Source: Gammaproteobacteria bacterium CG22_combo_CG10-13_8_21_14_all_40_8 (GTDB lineage: Bacteria; Pseudomonadota; Gammaproteobacteria; Enterobacterales; GCA-002770795). Taken from it: a DNA stretch of 22,256 nt. The stretch's first letter is position 1. Every line of letters starts with the position of its first letter. The notes beneath the pieces were generated by a model. The model was not told the DNA's origin, ran no database searches, and saw only the letters and a list, made by a program, of their open reading frames with translations. A program made the translations under genes and the position numbers. The stretch is from NCBI GenBank assembly GCA_002770795.1, contig PCTP01000074.1, forward strand, positions 1-22,256, in the 5' to 3' direction. Shown here in pieces: positions 14,584-22,256 of the stretch.

Positions 14584-15780
14584 TCACATTGTTCCAACTT
14601 GTTTAAGCGTTTTCTCAATTAAGAATTGATCAATCGGAGATTGAGAACGCTTAGAGGCGGACAAAAGTGCCTCCCAAAGTTTAAAACCATCCACAGGAAG
14701 AGACCGAAAATAGTCATAAGCACAAGCATAGGCATTAAAGTAGTCGGGGCTGGCAACGCCCTGTTGTTTATCAGAAGTTTGTTTGTGACATTGATATTGC
14801 ATGTTTTTATTGAATTCTGTGTATTGGCTTCTAGTCCAAAGATCCGTGGCTAATAAAGTATTCACCGCTAACCATTCAGCCCCACCTTCATGAAACTCAG
14901 GTTGTTCGACATCAACCGATGCCTGTGGCTGCCATAAATGAGCAACTTCATGCGCAAGCGTTTTAAGCAGAGTTTGTCTGGTAAACACAGACTCCACTTC
15001 AAACCCTTGACCATATAGAGTAAAAATCAATTGATTATTGATTTCTCCCCCTAAGATTTTAGACTCAAAATGATGCTTAGGAGGTACAGCCCAAGCGACA
15101 ATTAATGTGGTGCTTTTTGCGGGGAGTGGGGATAATTTCTTTTGATAGAAATCGATAAGCTTTTCAAATATAACGTCGGAAAATATACCCAATAACCAAG
15201 AGGGAAGCTTGGAATCAATTAATAGCTTCAAATGTCCCTTTTGCAAAACAGGCTTTGTTCCAAAATAGACATAACTAGGAATTTCATCAGAATCATCTGT
15301 TAGAAATAGCGCCTGCTGATCTTGTAAGGCACCCAGAATAAAATGTGGTCGCATAGATTGCCATCCCAAGGCAGTTTTAACCTGAGCCACCAATTGCCCC
15401 AAATCAAAGACCACGCCACCATCCGAAAAAGTCGAAATGGGAAGATAACTGTTATTCGGATAAAACTGGAATAAATTAACTTGAAAAGTCCACAGCGAGA
15501 GCGCGTTTTCAACAAGATAAGAATCACCTTGATTTAACCTCTGATAATGGCTATTAGGTGAAATTGAGTGCCAGGCATTTTCGCGATAACCTAATAAGTT
15601 TCGTCCAAAATCCAAACTCGAAATTTTTTGTGGGAAATTATAGGTAACCAGCCACTCTGTTGGTGAAACTTGTTTTAACTCAATATCAGTGCCTATTGGA
15701 TCAGAATTAACCAATACAGAAGCCAATGTCTGACTTGAAATTAGGCAAATTAACACCATCAAAAATCGAGATAAAAACAT
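14584..15780 (-). CDS. Secreted HExxH metallopeptidase-like protein linked to an ABC exporter
   Basis: The 398-residue product begins with a signal peptide (MFLSRFLMVLICLISSQTLA, probable cut before SVLVN), so it should act outside the cytoplasm. About 250 residues of unassigned, probably beta-rich sequence precede the zinc motif TLAHEVAHLW, with HEVAH at 277-281. FHEGGAEWLAV follows at 296-306, and its Glu298 is the probable third ligand. This arrangement recalls the M1/M61 gluzincins, but overall identity to a named family is not recognisable. The C-terminal 90 residues carry two cysteines and are probably helical. It is the last gene of the operon, 24 bases after the permease, with AGGTG before the ATG. 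Processing of an exported substrate or of adaptor proteins is a plausible but unproven role. No frameshift or missing motif residue is evident. Confidence 0.75.
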   Translation of the reverse strand: MFLSRFLMVLICLISSQTLASVLVNSDPIGTDIELKQVSPTEWLVTYNFPQKISSLDFGRNLLGYRENAWHSISPNSHYQRLNQGDSYLVENALSLWTFQVNLFQFYPNNSYLPISTFSDGGVVFDLGQLVAQVKTALGWQSMRPHFILGALQDQQALFLTDDSDEIPSYVYFGTKPVLQKGHLKLLIDSKLPSWLLGIFSDVIFEKLIDFYQKKLSPLPAKSTTLIVAWAVPPKHHFESKILGGEINNQLIFTLYGQGFEVESVFTRQTLLKTLAHEVAHLWQPQASVDVEQPEFHEGGAEWLAVNTLLATDLWTRSQYTEFNKNMQYQCHKQTSDKQQGVASPDYFNAYACAYDYFRSLPVDGFKLWEALLSASKRSQSPIDQFLIEKTLKQVGTM

Positions 15781-15804
15781 TTAAGCACACCTAATTAAAC
15801 TAAC

Positions 15805-17040
15805 TCAATCACGTTGTAGTGCTTCAATGGGATCCATTCGAGAAGCTTTACGGGCAGGGTAAATTCCAAAGGTTAAACCGATAAAAGCACAAACACTTAC
15901 CGCTAATATAATGGCAGTAATTGAAAAACCGACGACCCAATCAGCATAAAAAGCGATTATCTGAGCGATAACATAACCTAGAAAAATCCCCATAAATCCT
16001 CCCACCGCAGTTACCGTAAAGCTTTCTACCATAAACAAATTCATAATATCTTTTTGTCTGGCACCTACGGCACGAAGCAATCCAATTTCTTTGGTTCTCT
16101 CAAGTACTGTTGCCAGCATGATATTCATAATACCAATACCACCTACCAATAGAGAGATCCCTGCAACACAAGACATAACAATGGTGAAAATTCTTCTGGT
16201 TTGACGATGTTGTTCCATGAGTTTTGCAGGGATGACCATTTCATAATCATCAGTTTTTCCATGCCGTTGATTGATAATTAAGTTAATGGCTTTTGCTGCA
16301 AGATTAGGCGCAATGCCTTTCTTTACTTTCACTTTAAAAGTGTCAATTTCATTATCGAAATCGGAAAACTTAAACTTTTTAAGTGCGGTTTGTAACGGAA
16401 TGAAAATTCTATTTTTTTCTCCGCCTAACTTAACGCCTTCAAATTCATTTTTATTTAAAGTCTTATTTTCTAATACGCCTGCAATTTTTAGCCAAACATG
16501 ATTCACCTTAATCAGTTTCCCCACGGGATTTTGTTGTGGAAATAATGATTCGGCAACATAAGAACCTATGACCGTAATTTGAGAAAAACTTTGGTCGTCT
16601 TTCTCTGAAAACAACCGCCCTTGGGCTAGGCTTAATCCAGATAGATTAAAATAACTAGAGGTTACCCCAACAACGGAAGCATCACTTTTTTGACCATTAA
16701 CCAACACCAAATAAGATTTGATATTTTTTTCGGCACTTGATGCTTCAATAAAATTTAAAGACTCTGTCACTACGTCTACATCTCTTTTTGATAACCCGAT
16801 GGAATGGTTACGTATCTCTTTTTGCTGTGCTTGATCCATTATTTTGGCATTAACAATAACATTGCGTAATCCCATGGTATCAATCAGTTTTAAGGCCTCT
16901 TGCTCTGCCCCTTCACCAATACTCAACATGGCGATTACCGCACCGACGCCAAAAACCATCCCCAACAAGGTCAACAAGGTTCGCATTTTATGATGCCACA
17001 ATTCTTCCCATGCATCCTTAAAAGAATCAATGAACGGCAT
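15805..17040 (-). CDS. MacB/FtsX-type ABC transporter permease
   Basis: This 411-residue inner-membrane protein has the MacB-like permease layout without a fused ATPase. TM1 (about 20-41) is followed by a large periplasmic domain (about 42-282; MacB_PCD type, with VVGVTSSYFNLSGLSLAQGRLFSEKD and NPVGKLIKVN). TM2 (284-312), TM3 (333-364) and TM4 (370-393) come next. The cytoplasmic segment LERTKEIGLLRAVGARQKDI and the tail IYPARKASRMDPIEALQRD are FtsX-family hallmarks. The ATG at 17040 is chosen because AAGGAG sits six bases before it; an ATG five codons upstream is itself part of that ribosome-binding site. It overlaps the third adaptor gene by 14 bases. Its ATPase partner is almost certainly the gene at 20389-21078. 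Such transporters work by mechanotransmission, pushing periplasmic substrates through an adaptor rather than moving them across the inner membrane. Confidence 0.93.
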   Translation of the reverse strand: MPFIDSFKDAWEELWHHKMRTLLTLLGMVFGVGAVIAMLSIGEGAEQEALKLIDTMGLRNVIVNAKIMDQAQQKEIRNHSIGLSKRDVDVVTESLNFIEASSAEKNIKSYLVLVNGQKSDASVVGVTSSYFNLSGLSLAQGRLFSEKDDQSFSQITVIGSYVAESLFPQQNPVGKLIKVNHVWLKIAGVLENKTLNKNEFEGVKLGGEKNRIFIPLQTALKKFKFSDFDNEIDTFKVKVKKGIAPNLAAKAINLIINQRHGKTDDYEMVIPAKLMEQHRQTRRIFTIVMSCVAGISLLVGGIGIMNIMLATVLERTKEIGLLRAVGARQKDIMNLFMVESFTVTAVGGFMGIFLGYVIAQIIAFYADWVVGFSITAIILAVSVCAFIGLTFGIYPARKASRMDPIEALQRD

Positions 17041-18241
17041 GATTTTCTCCTTCATTCACAAACAGTGCAATCTGATCGCCAGGACTCAATCCTCTGATGA
17101 TTTGTGTTTTGGTACTATTTCTGGCACCCGTTTTAACTAGCTGTTTGCGCCAATCATTTCCATCCCAAAATTTGACGGAAGTTAGACCATTTTCCGTATC
17201 GATAGAAAAATTAGGTACGCTAATGGTCGCTTTCATTTCATCCACATAAATCATGGCCTGTAATTGATTGCCAGGGTGTAACTCTAATTTCTCACTATGA
17301 TTGAGAGAAACTACAGCTTCAAAATATTTAATGGGATTACCATTTTCTCTTGGTTTCGCCATACTGTCTAACTGAACAATTTCGCCTTGAATAATCTGTT
17401 GTGGATGGACGTCTAATTTCAGCTCAACAAGCTGACCTAATTTCACGCCTGCGGCTTCTGACTCTAATATATAGATTTTTGCTTGGAGTTTAGACAGATC
17501 GGGTAGGGTTGCAATTTGCTCTCCAGGCCAACTGGTATCTCCAACATGGGGCTTCACACCGGACCAATTCTTTTTCAACACAAAAACACCATCATGAGGG
17601 GCAACGATTTCTAATCCATTTAATACCTTGTTATACAACTCCAACTTTTTTTGGTGTCGCTGTTGTTGCAAAGAAAGTAATTCTAATTCTGATGTTGATT
17701 TAATATCCTGTGTTTGATACCGCCATGCCAAATAATTTTGCTTAGACTCCAAGTATTTTTGATTTTTCATCGCGTCAATCATTTCGTTTCGTGAATAAAC
17801 ATCTAAATCGTTCACATGATAATTTTGAGCGATGACTAATTCTTTTTTAATCAATTGGCGATCATTGACAATGCCCTCTTTTTCATTTTCAAGCACTTTC
17901 CTTTTTGTTTTATAAACAATTTCTGATTCATCAATTTGATATCGTTCTTGTCCTCTTTGATAAAGATATTTGTTGGCATCAAATCGGGCAACAACTTGCC
18001 CTTTTTTAACCAAGGTGTTTTCTTGTTCTAACCATTCAATGGTTTGAGGCTCAAATATATCACTGGGCATACTAATATTTGTAGAATTCACTGCTTCCAA
18101 TTCACCACGGGCAGGTACTTTAATCGTAAAATCTTGTTTTGTGATAGTCAGTAAAATATTATTTTTTTGCACACTTTCCGAACAAGCGTTTAAAATGAAT
18201 ATTGTAAAAAAAAACCACCATTTTGAATAACCTAGTATCAT
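17027..18241 (-). CDS. Third periplasmic adaptor (HlyD/MacA-like lipoprotein)
   Basis: This 404-residue membrane-fusion protein has a lipoprotein signal with lipobox LNAC and Cys20 as acyl anchor. A beta-barrel/lipoyl half (about 35-95, including RGELEAVNSTNI and LVKKGQVVARFDANKY) leads to a predicted helical hairpin (about 95-205). The second lipoyl half follows (EIVAPHDGVFVLKK, then GDTSWPGEQIATLPDL), then a beta-barrel. It alone of the three adaptors keeps a membrane-proximal domain (about 338-395, with SVPNFSI, VKTGARNSTKTQIIRGLSPGDQI). The start overlaps the previous stop by one base (TAATG) and has the strong Shine-Dalgarno GGGAGG. It overlaps the permease gene downstream by 14 bases. 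It is similar to the second adaptor in the GDTxWxGxQI-LP region, suggesting duplication. Confidence 0.92.
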   Translation of the reverse strand: MILGYSKWWFFFTIFILNACSESVQKNNILLTITKQDFTIKVPARGELEAVNSTNISMPSDIFEPQTIEWLEQENTLVKKGQVVARFDANKYLYQRGQERYQIDESEIVYKTKRKVLENEKEGIVNDRQLIKKELVIAQNYHVNDLDVYSRNEMIDAMKNQKYLESKQNYLAWRYQTQDIKSTSELELLSLQQQRHQKKLELYNKVLNGLEIVAPHDGVFVLKKNWSGVKPHVGDTSWPGEQIATLPDLSKLQAKIYILESEAAGVKLGQLVELKLDVHPQQIIQGEIVQLDSMAKPRENGNPIKYFEAVVSLNHSEKLELHPGNQLQAMIYVDEMKATISVPNFSIDTENGLTSVKFWDGNDWRKQLVKTGARNSTKTQIIRGLSPGDQIALFVNEGENHAVH

Positions 18242-19341
18242 TATTTTTCCTCCCTTTGAATAACCTTCTGGCGAGCCACCGTCTTATCTATTGGCAATAA
18301 AATTGAATTTTTTTTGTTATCCTTAGTTTCTGTTGTTAAATTAATACTTGGGTTCTTTAAAAGATGTATTGTTAATCTAGCCGCCATGCCTGGTCGCATT
18401 AAATCTGCATCGGTATATTCAAGCATCACATCAGCATCAAAAATAACATTGGGTTGCAGTGCGCTTTCTCTTCTAAAGGTTTGACCTAACTTGCTTATTT
18501 TTCCTTTAAATATTTTTTCAGGAGCAGCATCTAAAACTACATCAACGCTTTGGCCTAATACGACTTTTCCGGCATCCGCTTCCAAAATTTTTGCTTTCAC
18601 CATCATTTGATCTAAAGAGGGAAGTTCTAATATTTGCCTACCCATCCAGACCGTATCTCCAGCACTCACTTTTTTTCCTTCATAGTCGGGTTTATAAATA
18701 ACAACGCCTGCTTTTGGTGCCAACATCGTCATTCTCTGAATACCTAATTGAATTAAGTCCACTTCTGATTGCAATCGTTCAACATCATTCTTTGCAATTG
18801 ATAATTTAATGCTGTTTGACTCATTTGTTTTGTTCAAGGTACGTTCTAGTCGCTTGGATTCATTCTCAGATAATTGATATTGAATAGATAATTTTTTTGT
18901 ATCTTGGCTGCTTTCTAAGCCCTTGGATTTTTCCCACTTTCTACTGGCTTTATCTTGTTTCATCAAAAGTTCTGCCCAGTGAAGTTTTTGCTTTTCTACT
19001 AAAGCGGTATTGGTAAGCTGTAGGTTTTCCAAAGTTTTTTTGGCGGTATTGAGTTCACTTTTTTTAAAAGATAGATTTTGCAGAAGTTGACTGGTATCAA
19101 AGTTAATAATAGGATCGCCTGCTGATACAGTTGTACCTTCAGCTGCCATAAAAGTGACTTTATATTTCCACATATTATGTACCGATGGCGGACCAATTAC
19201 GGCGGTTTTTGTAGAAGCTAACTCACCATTAGCTTCTACAAATTGAGTTTGTTTCGTTAACTTATTATTGACTTCTTGTTTATCCGGTTGACAGGCACTG
19301 AGTAACAAGGCCATATTAAACGCCATGATCAACATACGCAT
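18241..19341 (-). CDS. Second periplasmic adaptor (HlyD-like lipoprotein)
   Basis: The 366 residues begin with a lipoprotein signal ending LLSAC, with Cys17 as the lipid attachment site. VEANGELASTKTAVIG and VSAGDPIINFDTSQL mark the first lipoyl half, and a long Lys/Glu/Gln-rich segment (about 90-205) is the predicted helical hairpin. MLAPKAGVVIYKP, SAGDTVWMGRQILELPSLDQM and VLGQSVDVVLDAAPEKIFKGKI give the second lipoyl half and barrel. The sequence stops soon after the barrel (RPGMAARLTIHLL plus a 38-residue tail), so a full membrane-proximal domain seems absent. Its start codon overlaps the previous stop by one base (TAATG), and its own stop overlaps the next start in the same way. Translational coupling and fixed stoichiometry with its neighbours are implied. 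Confidence 0.9.
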   Translation of the reverse strand: MRMLIMAFNMALLLSACQPDKQEVNNKLTKQTQFVEANGELASTKTAVIGPPSVHNMWKYKVTFMAAEGTTVSAGDPIINFDTSQLLQNLSFKKSELNTAKKTLENLQLTNTALVEKQKLHWAELLMKQDKASRKWEKSKGLESSQDTKKLSIQYQLSENESKRLERTLNKTNESNSIKLSIAKNDVERLQSEVDLIQLGIQRMTMLAPKAGVVIYKPDYEGKKVSAGDTVWMGRQILELPSLDQMMVKAKILEADAGKVVLGQSVDVVLDAAPEKIFKGKISKLGQTFRRESALQPNVIFDADVMLEYTDADLMRPGMAARLTIHLLKNPSINLTTETKDNKKNSILLPIDKTVARQKVIQREEK

Positions 19342-20408
19342 TATTCATCCCGTCCTTTAGAAGCTATTTGATTTTCCATTTCCTGTGTCCAAATAACATT
19401 CGCCTCATCAGCTTTCCTCTCGTCACTTGTATCTACAATCATTTCGGTACTTACAACGACCCTGACACTCATCCCAGGGACCAATGTCACCTTAGGTTTT
19501 TGTGTGATTTCTATAGAAACATCATAATAATTTGAGTTTCCCCATTCCTCTTTCGACTGGGCTTGCATGGCGATATGGTTGATTATCCCTGTAAATTTTT
19601 GATCTTGGTAAGCATCTAAGGATAGAGAAACCTGCTTCCCGGTTTTGATTTTTGGCCAGTCCACCTCATTTACCCAAGCTTCCACAGACTCATTCCCACG
19701 GCCAGGGATCGAGGCAACCATCCATGAAGTTTGCACATTTTGCCCTTCTGTTATCTTAGAGCCATCCCAAGGGTGCATGGCATGGATAACGGTGCCACTC
19801 CGTTCCGCTTTAAGTTGCAATAATGCGAGTTCGCTTTCTTTTTTGGTTAATGTTTCTCCAATTCGTTTTACTTCTAAAATTTGCTTTTGTGTTTCTGAGT
19901 CCAGTTCATTTTGAGCCGTTTTCAGATCTGTGGTCGCTCGTTCTAAGGTTTTCTGTGCTTTAATATATTCAAAAGCGATGTTATCTTTCTCTAAATTTGA
20001 ACGATATTGTATGGGCACATCTGCAGCCAGTTTTGCTAATTGATATTCGAGCTTTGCTTTAATCAGATCATGCTCCGCATCAATTATTTTTTGTTCTAAT
20101 TCCAACGTCTTCTGTTGAGCGGTATTTTTTGATTGTCTTAATTTGACTTTTTCTTGTTCGATCTCACTATCCAAATTGGCTGTATCGAATAACACCACTA
20201 AATCTTCTTTTTCTACAGACTCCCCCTCTGGTTTCATCCATTTTATCTGAAGTCTATAGCTTGAGGACCAAGGCGTGATAAATGATTGCACATCTCCTGG
20301 CTTTATTTTACCCGTTAGAATCACAAAATTAGACTCACTAGGTTCCTGGCTAGTAGCTTGCTGCATGAGTCCTGAGAGGAGTAAACAACTAACAATAAGA
20401 GTACGCAT
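19341..20408 (-). CDS. First periplasmic adaptor (HlyD-like, signal peptide I type)
   Basis: This 355-residue adaptor differs from the next two in its export signal: residues 1-20 (MRTLIVSC to QQATS) look like an ordinary signal peptide cut before QEPSE, and the only early cysteine (Cys8) is too near the start for a lipobox. A first lipoyl half (about 28-75, VILTGKIKPGDV, VEKEDLVVLFDTANLD) precedes a predicted long coiled-coil hairpin (about 78-200). The second lipoyl half follows (GTVIHAMHPWDGSKITEGQNV) and a barrel (EAWVNEVDWPKIKTGKQVSLSLDAY). It ends shortly after PGMSVRVVVSTE with a charged 35-residue tail, without an evident membrane-proximal domain. The start lies inside the ATPase gene (20-base overlap), with AGGAG upstream. 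Without a lipid or membrane anchor it may depend on its two lipoprotein partners for location. Confidence 0.88.
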   Translation of the reverse strand: MRTLIVSCLLLSGLMQQATSQEPSESNFVILTGKIKPGDVQSFITPWSSSYRLQIKWMKPEGESVEKEDLVVLFDTANLDSEIEQEKVKLRQSKNTAQQKTLELEQKIIDAEHDLIKAKLEYQLAKLAADVPIQYRSNLEKDNIAFEYIKAQKTLERATTDLKTAQNELDSETQKQILEVKRIGETLTKKESELALLQLKAERSGTVIHAMHPWDGSKITEGQNVQTSWMVASIPGRGNESVEAWVNEVDWPKIKTGKQVSLSLDAYQDQKFTGIINHIAMQAQSKEEWGNSNYYDVSIEITQKPKVTLVPGMSVRVVVSTEMIVDTSDERKADEANVIWTQEMENQIASKGRDE

Positions 20409-21078
20409 GCATTCTCTCCTCTAAAATTAGGCCATCTTTCAAAATCACCACTCTTTGCGCATGTTGCGCGATGTCATCCTCATGAGTCACTACCACAACA
20501 GTTTGTCCCTCGTTATGTAATTGGTGAAACAGCTGCATAATTTCATCCGAGGTCTTGCTATCCAAATTCCCTGTGGGTTCATCTGCTAAAATAATAGCTG
20601 GGTTGTTAATTAATGCTCGGGCAATAGCCACTCGTTGTCTTTGTCCTCCTGACATTTCAGAGGGACGGTGATGAAATCTATCACCCAGACCTACGCACAT
20701 TAGCATATTGATGGCTCTTTCTCTCGCCTCTTTTTTGGAACAATTTGAAAATCTGAGTGGCAGCATGACATTTTCAAGGGCACTGCGTCTTGCTTGTAGA
20801 TTAAAAGTTTGAAAAACAAAGCCTATCGATCGATTTCTGACAGCGGCTAATTGATCATCATTCAAGGTTGAGACTTCTTGCTCAGATAATAGATAATTCC
20901 CTTTTGTGGGCTGATCCAGGCAACCCAAAATATTCATCAGAGTGGATTTTCCCGAGCCTGAAGGCCCCATGATGGCAATGAATTGATTTTTAGGAATATG
21001 TAAGTCAATACCTTTCAATGCATTTACTTCAATATTCCCCATGGAATAAGATTTTGACAGGTTTGAAACACGAATCAT
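20389..21078 (-). CDS. MacB/LolD-type ABC transporter ATPase
   Basis: This 229-residue cytoplasmic ATPase has the full motif set: Walker A GPSGSGKST at 38-46, Q-loop Gln90, signature MSGGQRQR at 142-149, Walker B IILADEP at 162-168 with the catalytic glutamate, D-loop GNLDS, and H-loop His199. The spacing and the FNLQARRSALENVMLPL block are typical of the LolD/MacB/FtsE subgroup that drives FtsX-like permeases. The matching permease lies four genes downstream, after three adaptor genes, an unusual split order. It leads the operon; its last codons overlap the first adaptor by 20 bases. The ribosome-binding site before the ATG is weak. LolD itself is less likely because LolC/E-type partners are absent and adaptors follow. 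Confidence 0.95.
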   Translation of the reverse strand: MIRVSNLSKSYSMGNIEVNALKGIDLHIPKNQFIAIMGPSGSGKSTLMNILGCLDQPTKGNYLLSEQEVSTLNDDQLAAVRNRSIGFVFQTFNLQARRSALENVMLPLRFSNCSKKEARERAINMLMCVGLGDRFHHRPSEMSGGQRQRVAIARALINNPAIILADEPTGNLDSKTSDEIMQLFHQLHNEGQTVVVVTHEDDIAQHAQRVVILKDGLILEERMHAYSYC

Positions 21079-21113
21079 CTAAAGGCCCATTTAGCAAAAG
21101 TCAAAAACCCCTC

Positions 21114-21142
21114 AATATACTGCATTCATGGCCATTAGTGAA
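21114..21142 (-). promoter_or_regulatory. Candidate promoter of the exporter operon
   Basis: On the minus strand TTCACT, a 17-bp spacer and TATATT match consensus at four and five of six positions. They lie 36 bases before the ATPase ATG. It is the best promoter in the divergent region with lptM. Confidence 0.5.
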
Positions 21143-21210
21143 GGTCAGTGCTTTGGTATTTCAATAAAAATTGACTCCCTTAAATTCTGTATTTTGAGGT
21201 GATGCGGGTA

Positions 21211-21216
21211 TATAAT
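21211..21216 (+). promoter_or_regulatory. Candidate -10 box for lptM-dapF
   Basis: A consensus TATAAT ends 14 bases before the lptM ATG, implying a very short leader. No good -35 lies at standard spacing; TTGACT at 21171 is too far upstream. Confidence 0.4.
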
Positions 21217-21230
21217 CCAAGCAAACCTTT

Positions 21231-21443
21231 ATGAATTGGATCTTAAAAGTGTCGCATAACTATTTGTGGTTATTACTTTTTTTTAGCGTCTGCCTAACAG
21301 GTTGTGGGCAAAAAGGCAGTCTCTATTTACCAGCAAAAGTAAAACCTGAATCCACACAAAAAAAAGAGGCCGCTAAGCAACAACAAGAGCCAAAGAAGAC
21401 GACTGCATCCGAACACAAAACGGCAGCACAACCCAATCTATGA
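21231..21443 (+). CDS. lptM: LptM (YifL)-type small lipoprotein
   Basis: This 70-residue lipoprotein has a signal sequence ending in the lipobox LTGC (Cys25), directly followed by GQKGSLYLP. That matches the conserved LptM N-terminus (CGLKGPLYFP in E. coli). E. coli LptM binds the LptDE lipopolysaccharide translocon and helps its oxidative maturation. The remaining 35 residues are Lys/Gln/Thr-rich and probably disordered. Position directly before dapF repeats the E. coli order. The ATG at 21231 has no clear Shine-Dalgarno sequence, and a GTG at 21249 is an alternative start that would shorten the signal peptide. The stop overlaps the dapF start (ATGA). Confidence 0.85.
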   Translation: MNWILKVSHNYLWLLLFFSVCLTGCGQKGSLYLPAKVKPESTQKKEAAKQQQEPKKTTASEHKTAAQPNL

Positions 21444-22256
21444 ATAGACTCAGAATTCCTTTTTCTAAAATGCAGGGGTTGGGTAACGATTTTGTAGTGA
21501 TTGATCAGGTAACAAATCCTCAATATCTCAATACCAAACAAATCCAAAAACTGGCAGATCGCCATTATGGAATAGGTTGTGATCAGTTAATCTATGTGGA
21601 GGCTCCCATGCGTCCCGATGTTGATTTTCATTACCGCGTTTTTAATGCTGACGGCCATGAAGTGGAACATTGTGGGAATGGAGCCCGTTGCTTTTATCGT
21701 TTTGTCAGAGAGCACCAACTCTCCTGGAAAGGTCGTTTAAGAGTATCCACCGAAACTGGATCTGTGTTAGAGATGACTCAAGGCCCCAATGGGATGGTTT
21801 GTGTAGAGATGGACGAACCTCAATTCAATACCAAACAAATACCTGTGACTCAACAAAAGCAACAACTTAACTACAAGCTCAAAGTCGCCGATGAAATCAT
21901 TAGCGTTGGACTAGTTTCCATGGGCAATCCTCATTGTGTTATATTGGTTAACGACATAGAAAAAGCGCCTGTTTCCGAATTGGGCCCAGTGATAGGTCAA
22001 CATCCTTGGTTTCCTGAGGGTGTTAATGTCGGATTTATGGAGGTGCTTAATCCTGTTAGGATTAAATTGCGCGTTTTTGAACGTGGTTCCGGCGAAACTC
22101 AAGCCTGCGGCACTGGCGCTTGCGCGGCTCTAGCAATAGGACGCCAACATGGTTGGTTAGATGAAAGAGTTCGCATTGAACAACCGGGTGGTAATCTTCA
22201 GCTCAATTGGAAAGGGGCTGGACACCGACTTAAAATGACCGGTTCAGCGGTAACGG
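21440..22256 (+). CDS. dapF: Diaminopimelate epimerase DapF (3' end cut by window)
   Basis: DapF interconverts LL- and meso-diaminopimelate for peptidoglycan and lysine synthesis, using two cysteines and no cofactor. The reading frame is open from the ATG at 21440 to the window end, giving 272 codons without a stop; E. coli DapF has 274 residues, so only a few residues should be missing. Visible motifs are FSKMQGLGNDFVVID near the start, Cys78 in HCGNGARC as one catalytic base, GNPHCV, and Cys223 in GSGETQACGTGAC as the other. The start overlaps the lptM stop by four bases, implying coupled translation. Confidence 0.97.
   Translation, partial: MNRLRIPFSKMQGLGNDFVVIDQVTNPQYLNTKQIQKLADRHYGIGCDQLIYVEAPMRPDVDFHYRVFNADGHEVEHCGNGARCFYRFVREHQLSWKGRLRVSTETGSVLEMTQGPNGMVCVEMDEPQFNTKQIPVTQQKQQLNYKLKVADEIISVGLVSMGNPHCVILVNDIEKAPVSELGPVIGQHPWFPEGVNVGFMEVLNPVRIKLRVFERGSGETQACGTGACAALAIGRQHGWLDERVRIEQPGGNLQLNWKGAGHRLKMTGSAVT

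Noticed and set aside
17041..17055. Upstream ATG for the ABC permease
   Set aside because: This ATG and the next codons (ATGAAGGAG) form the ribosome-binding site of the ATG at 17040.
20389..21078. LolCDE lipoprotein-release system or darobactin-like peptide cluster
   Set aside because: LolC/E pairs and LolA are absent and three adaptors are present; no precursor peptide or radical SAM enzyme lies nearby, so neither label is supported.

Overview
The window is an AT-rich bacterial chromosome segment with densely packed ordinary genes on both strands. Several features point to a gammaproteobacterium: ThiI carries the C-terminal rhodanese domain, RlmC aligns closely with the E. coli enzyme, SerA is the ACT-domain type of almost E. 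coli length, and an LptM-type lipoprotein sits directly before dapF as in E. coli. The homogentisate pathway genes together with low GC would fit a Legionellales-like lineage, but that is inference. I see no tRNA, rRNA, CRISPR array, transposase or phage gene.

Layout. Positions 1-6300 hold thiI (-), a secreted DUF885 predicted zinc peptidase (+), rlmC (-) and serA (-). Positions 6500-9900 hold a tyrosine catabolism unit: hppD and hmgA (-), with a divergent LysR-type regulator (+). A perfect 12-bp dyad of the LysR type (ATC-N9-GAT) lies between regulator and hmgA. Positions 10135-11710 pair a stand-alone acyl carrier protein with an MscS-family channel. Positions 11942-12592 encode an exported protein made of seven 18-19-residue repeats, probably a small beta-solenoid. 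It converges on selU/mnmH (-), whose last codons form a 17-bp perfect hairpin; radC lies upstream of selU.

Positions 14584-21078 are the most unusual part: one tightly coupled minus-strand operon. Its order is a MacB/LolD-type ATPase, three different HlyD/MacA-like periplasmic adaptors in tandem, a stand-alone MacB-type permease, and a secreted HExxH metallopeptidase-like protein. Junctions overlap (20 nt, 1 nt, 1 nt, 14 nt) except for a 24-nt gap before the peptidase. Two adaptors are lipoproteins, one has an ordinary signal peptide, and only the third has a recognisable membrane-proximal domain. A tripartite exporter with a heteromeric adaptor ring and a dedicated periplasmic protease is a reasonable hypothesis. 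No outer-membrane factor, precursor peptide or modification enzyme is present, so the substrate is unknown.

The right edge holds lptM and dapF (+), divergent from the exporter operon; dapF is cut by the window end just short of its expected C-terminus. No gene-free stretch exceeds 300 bases.
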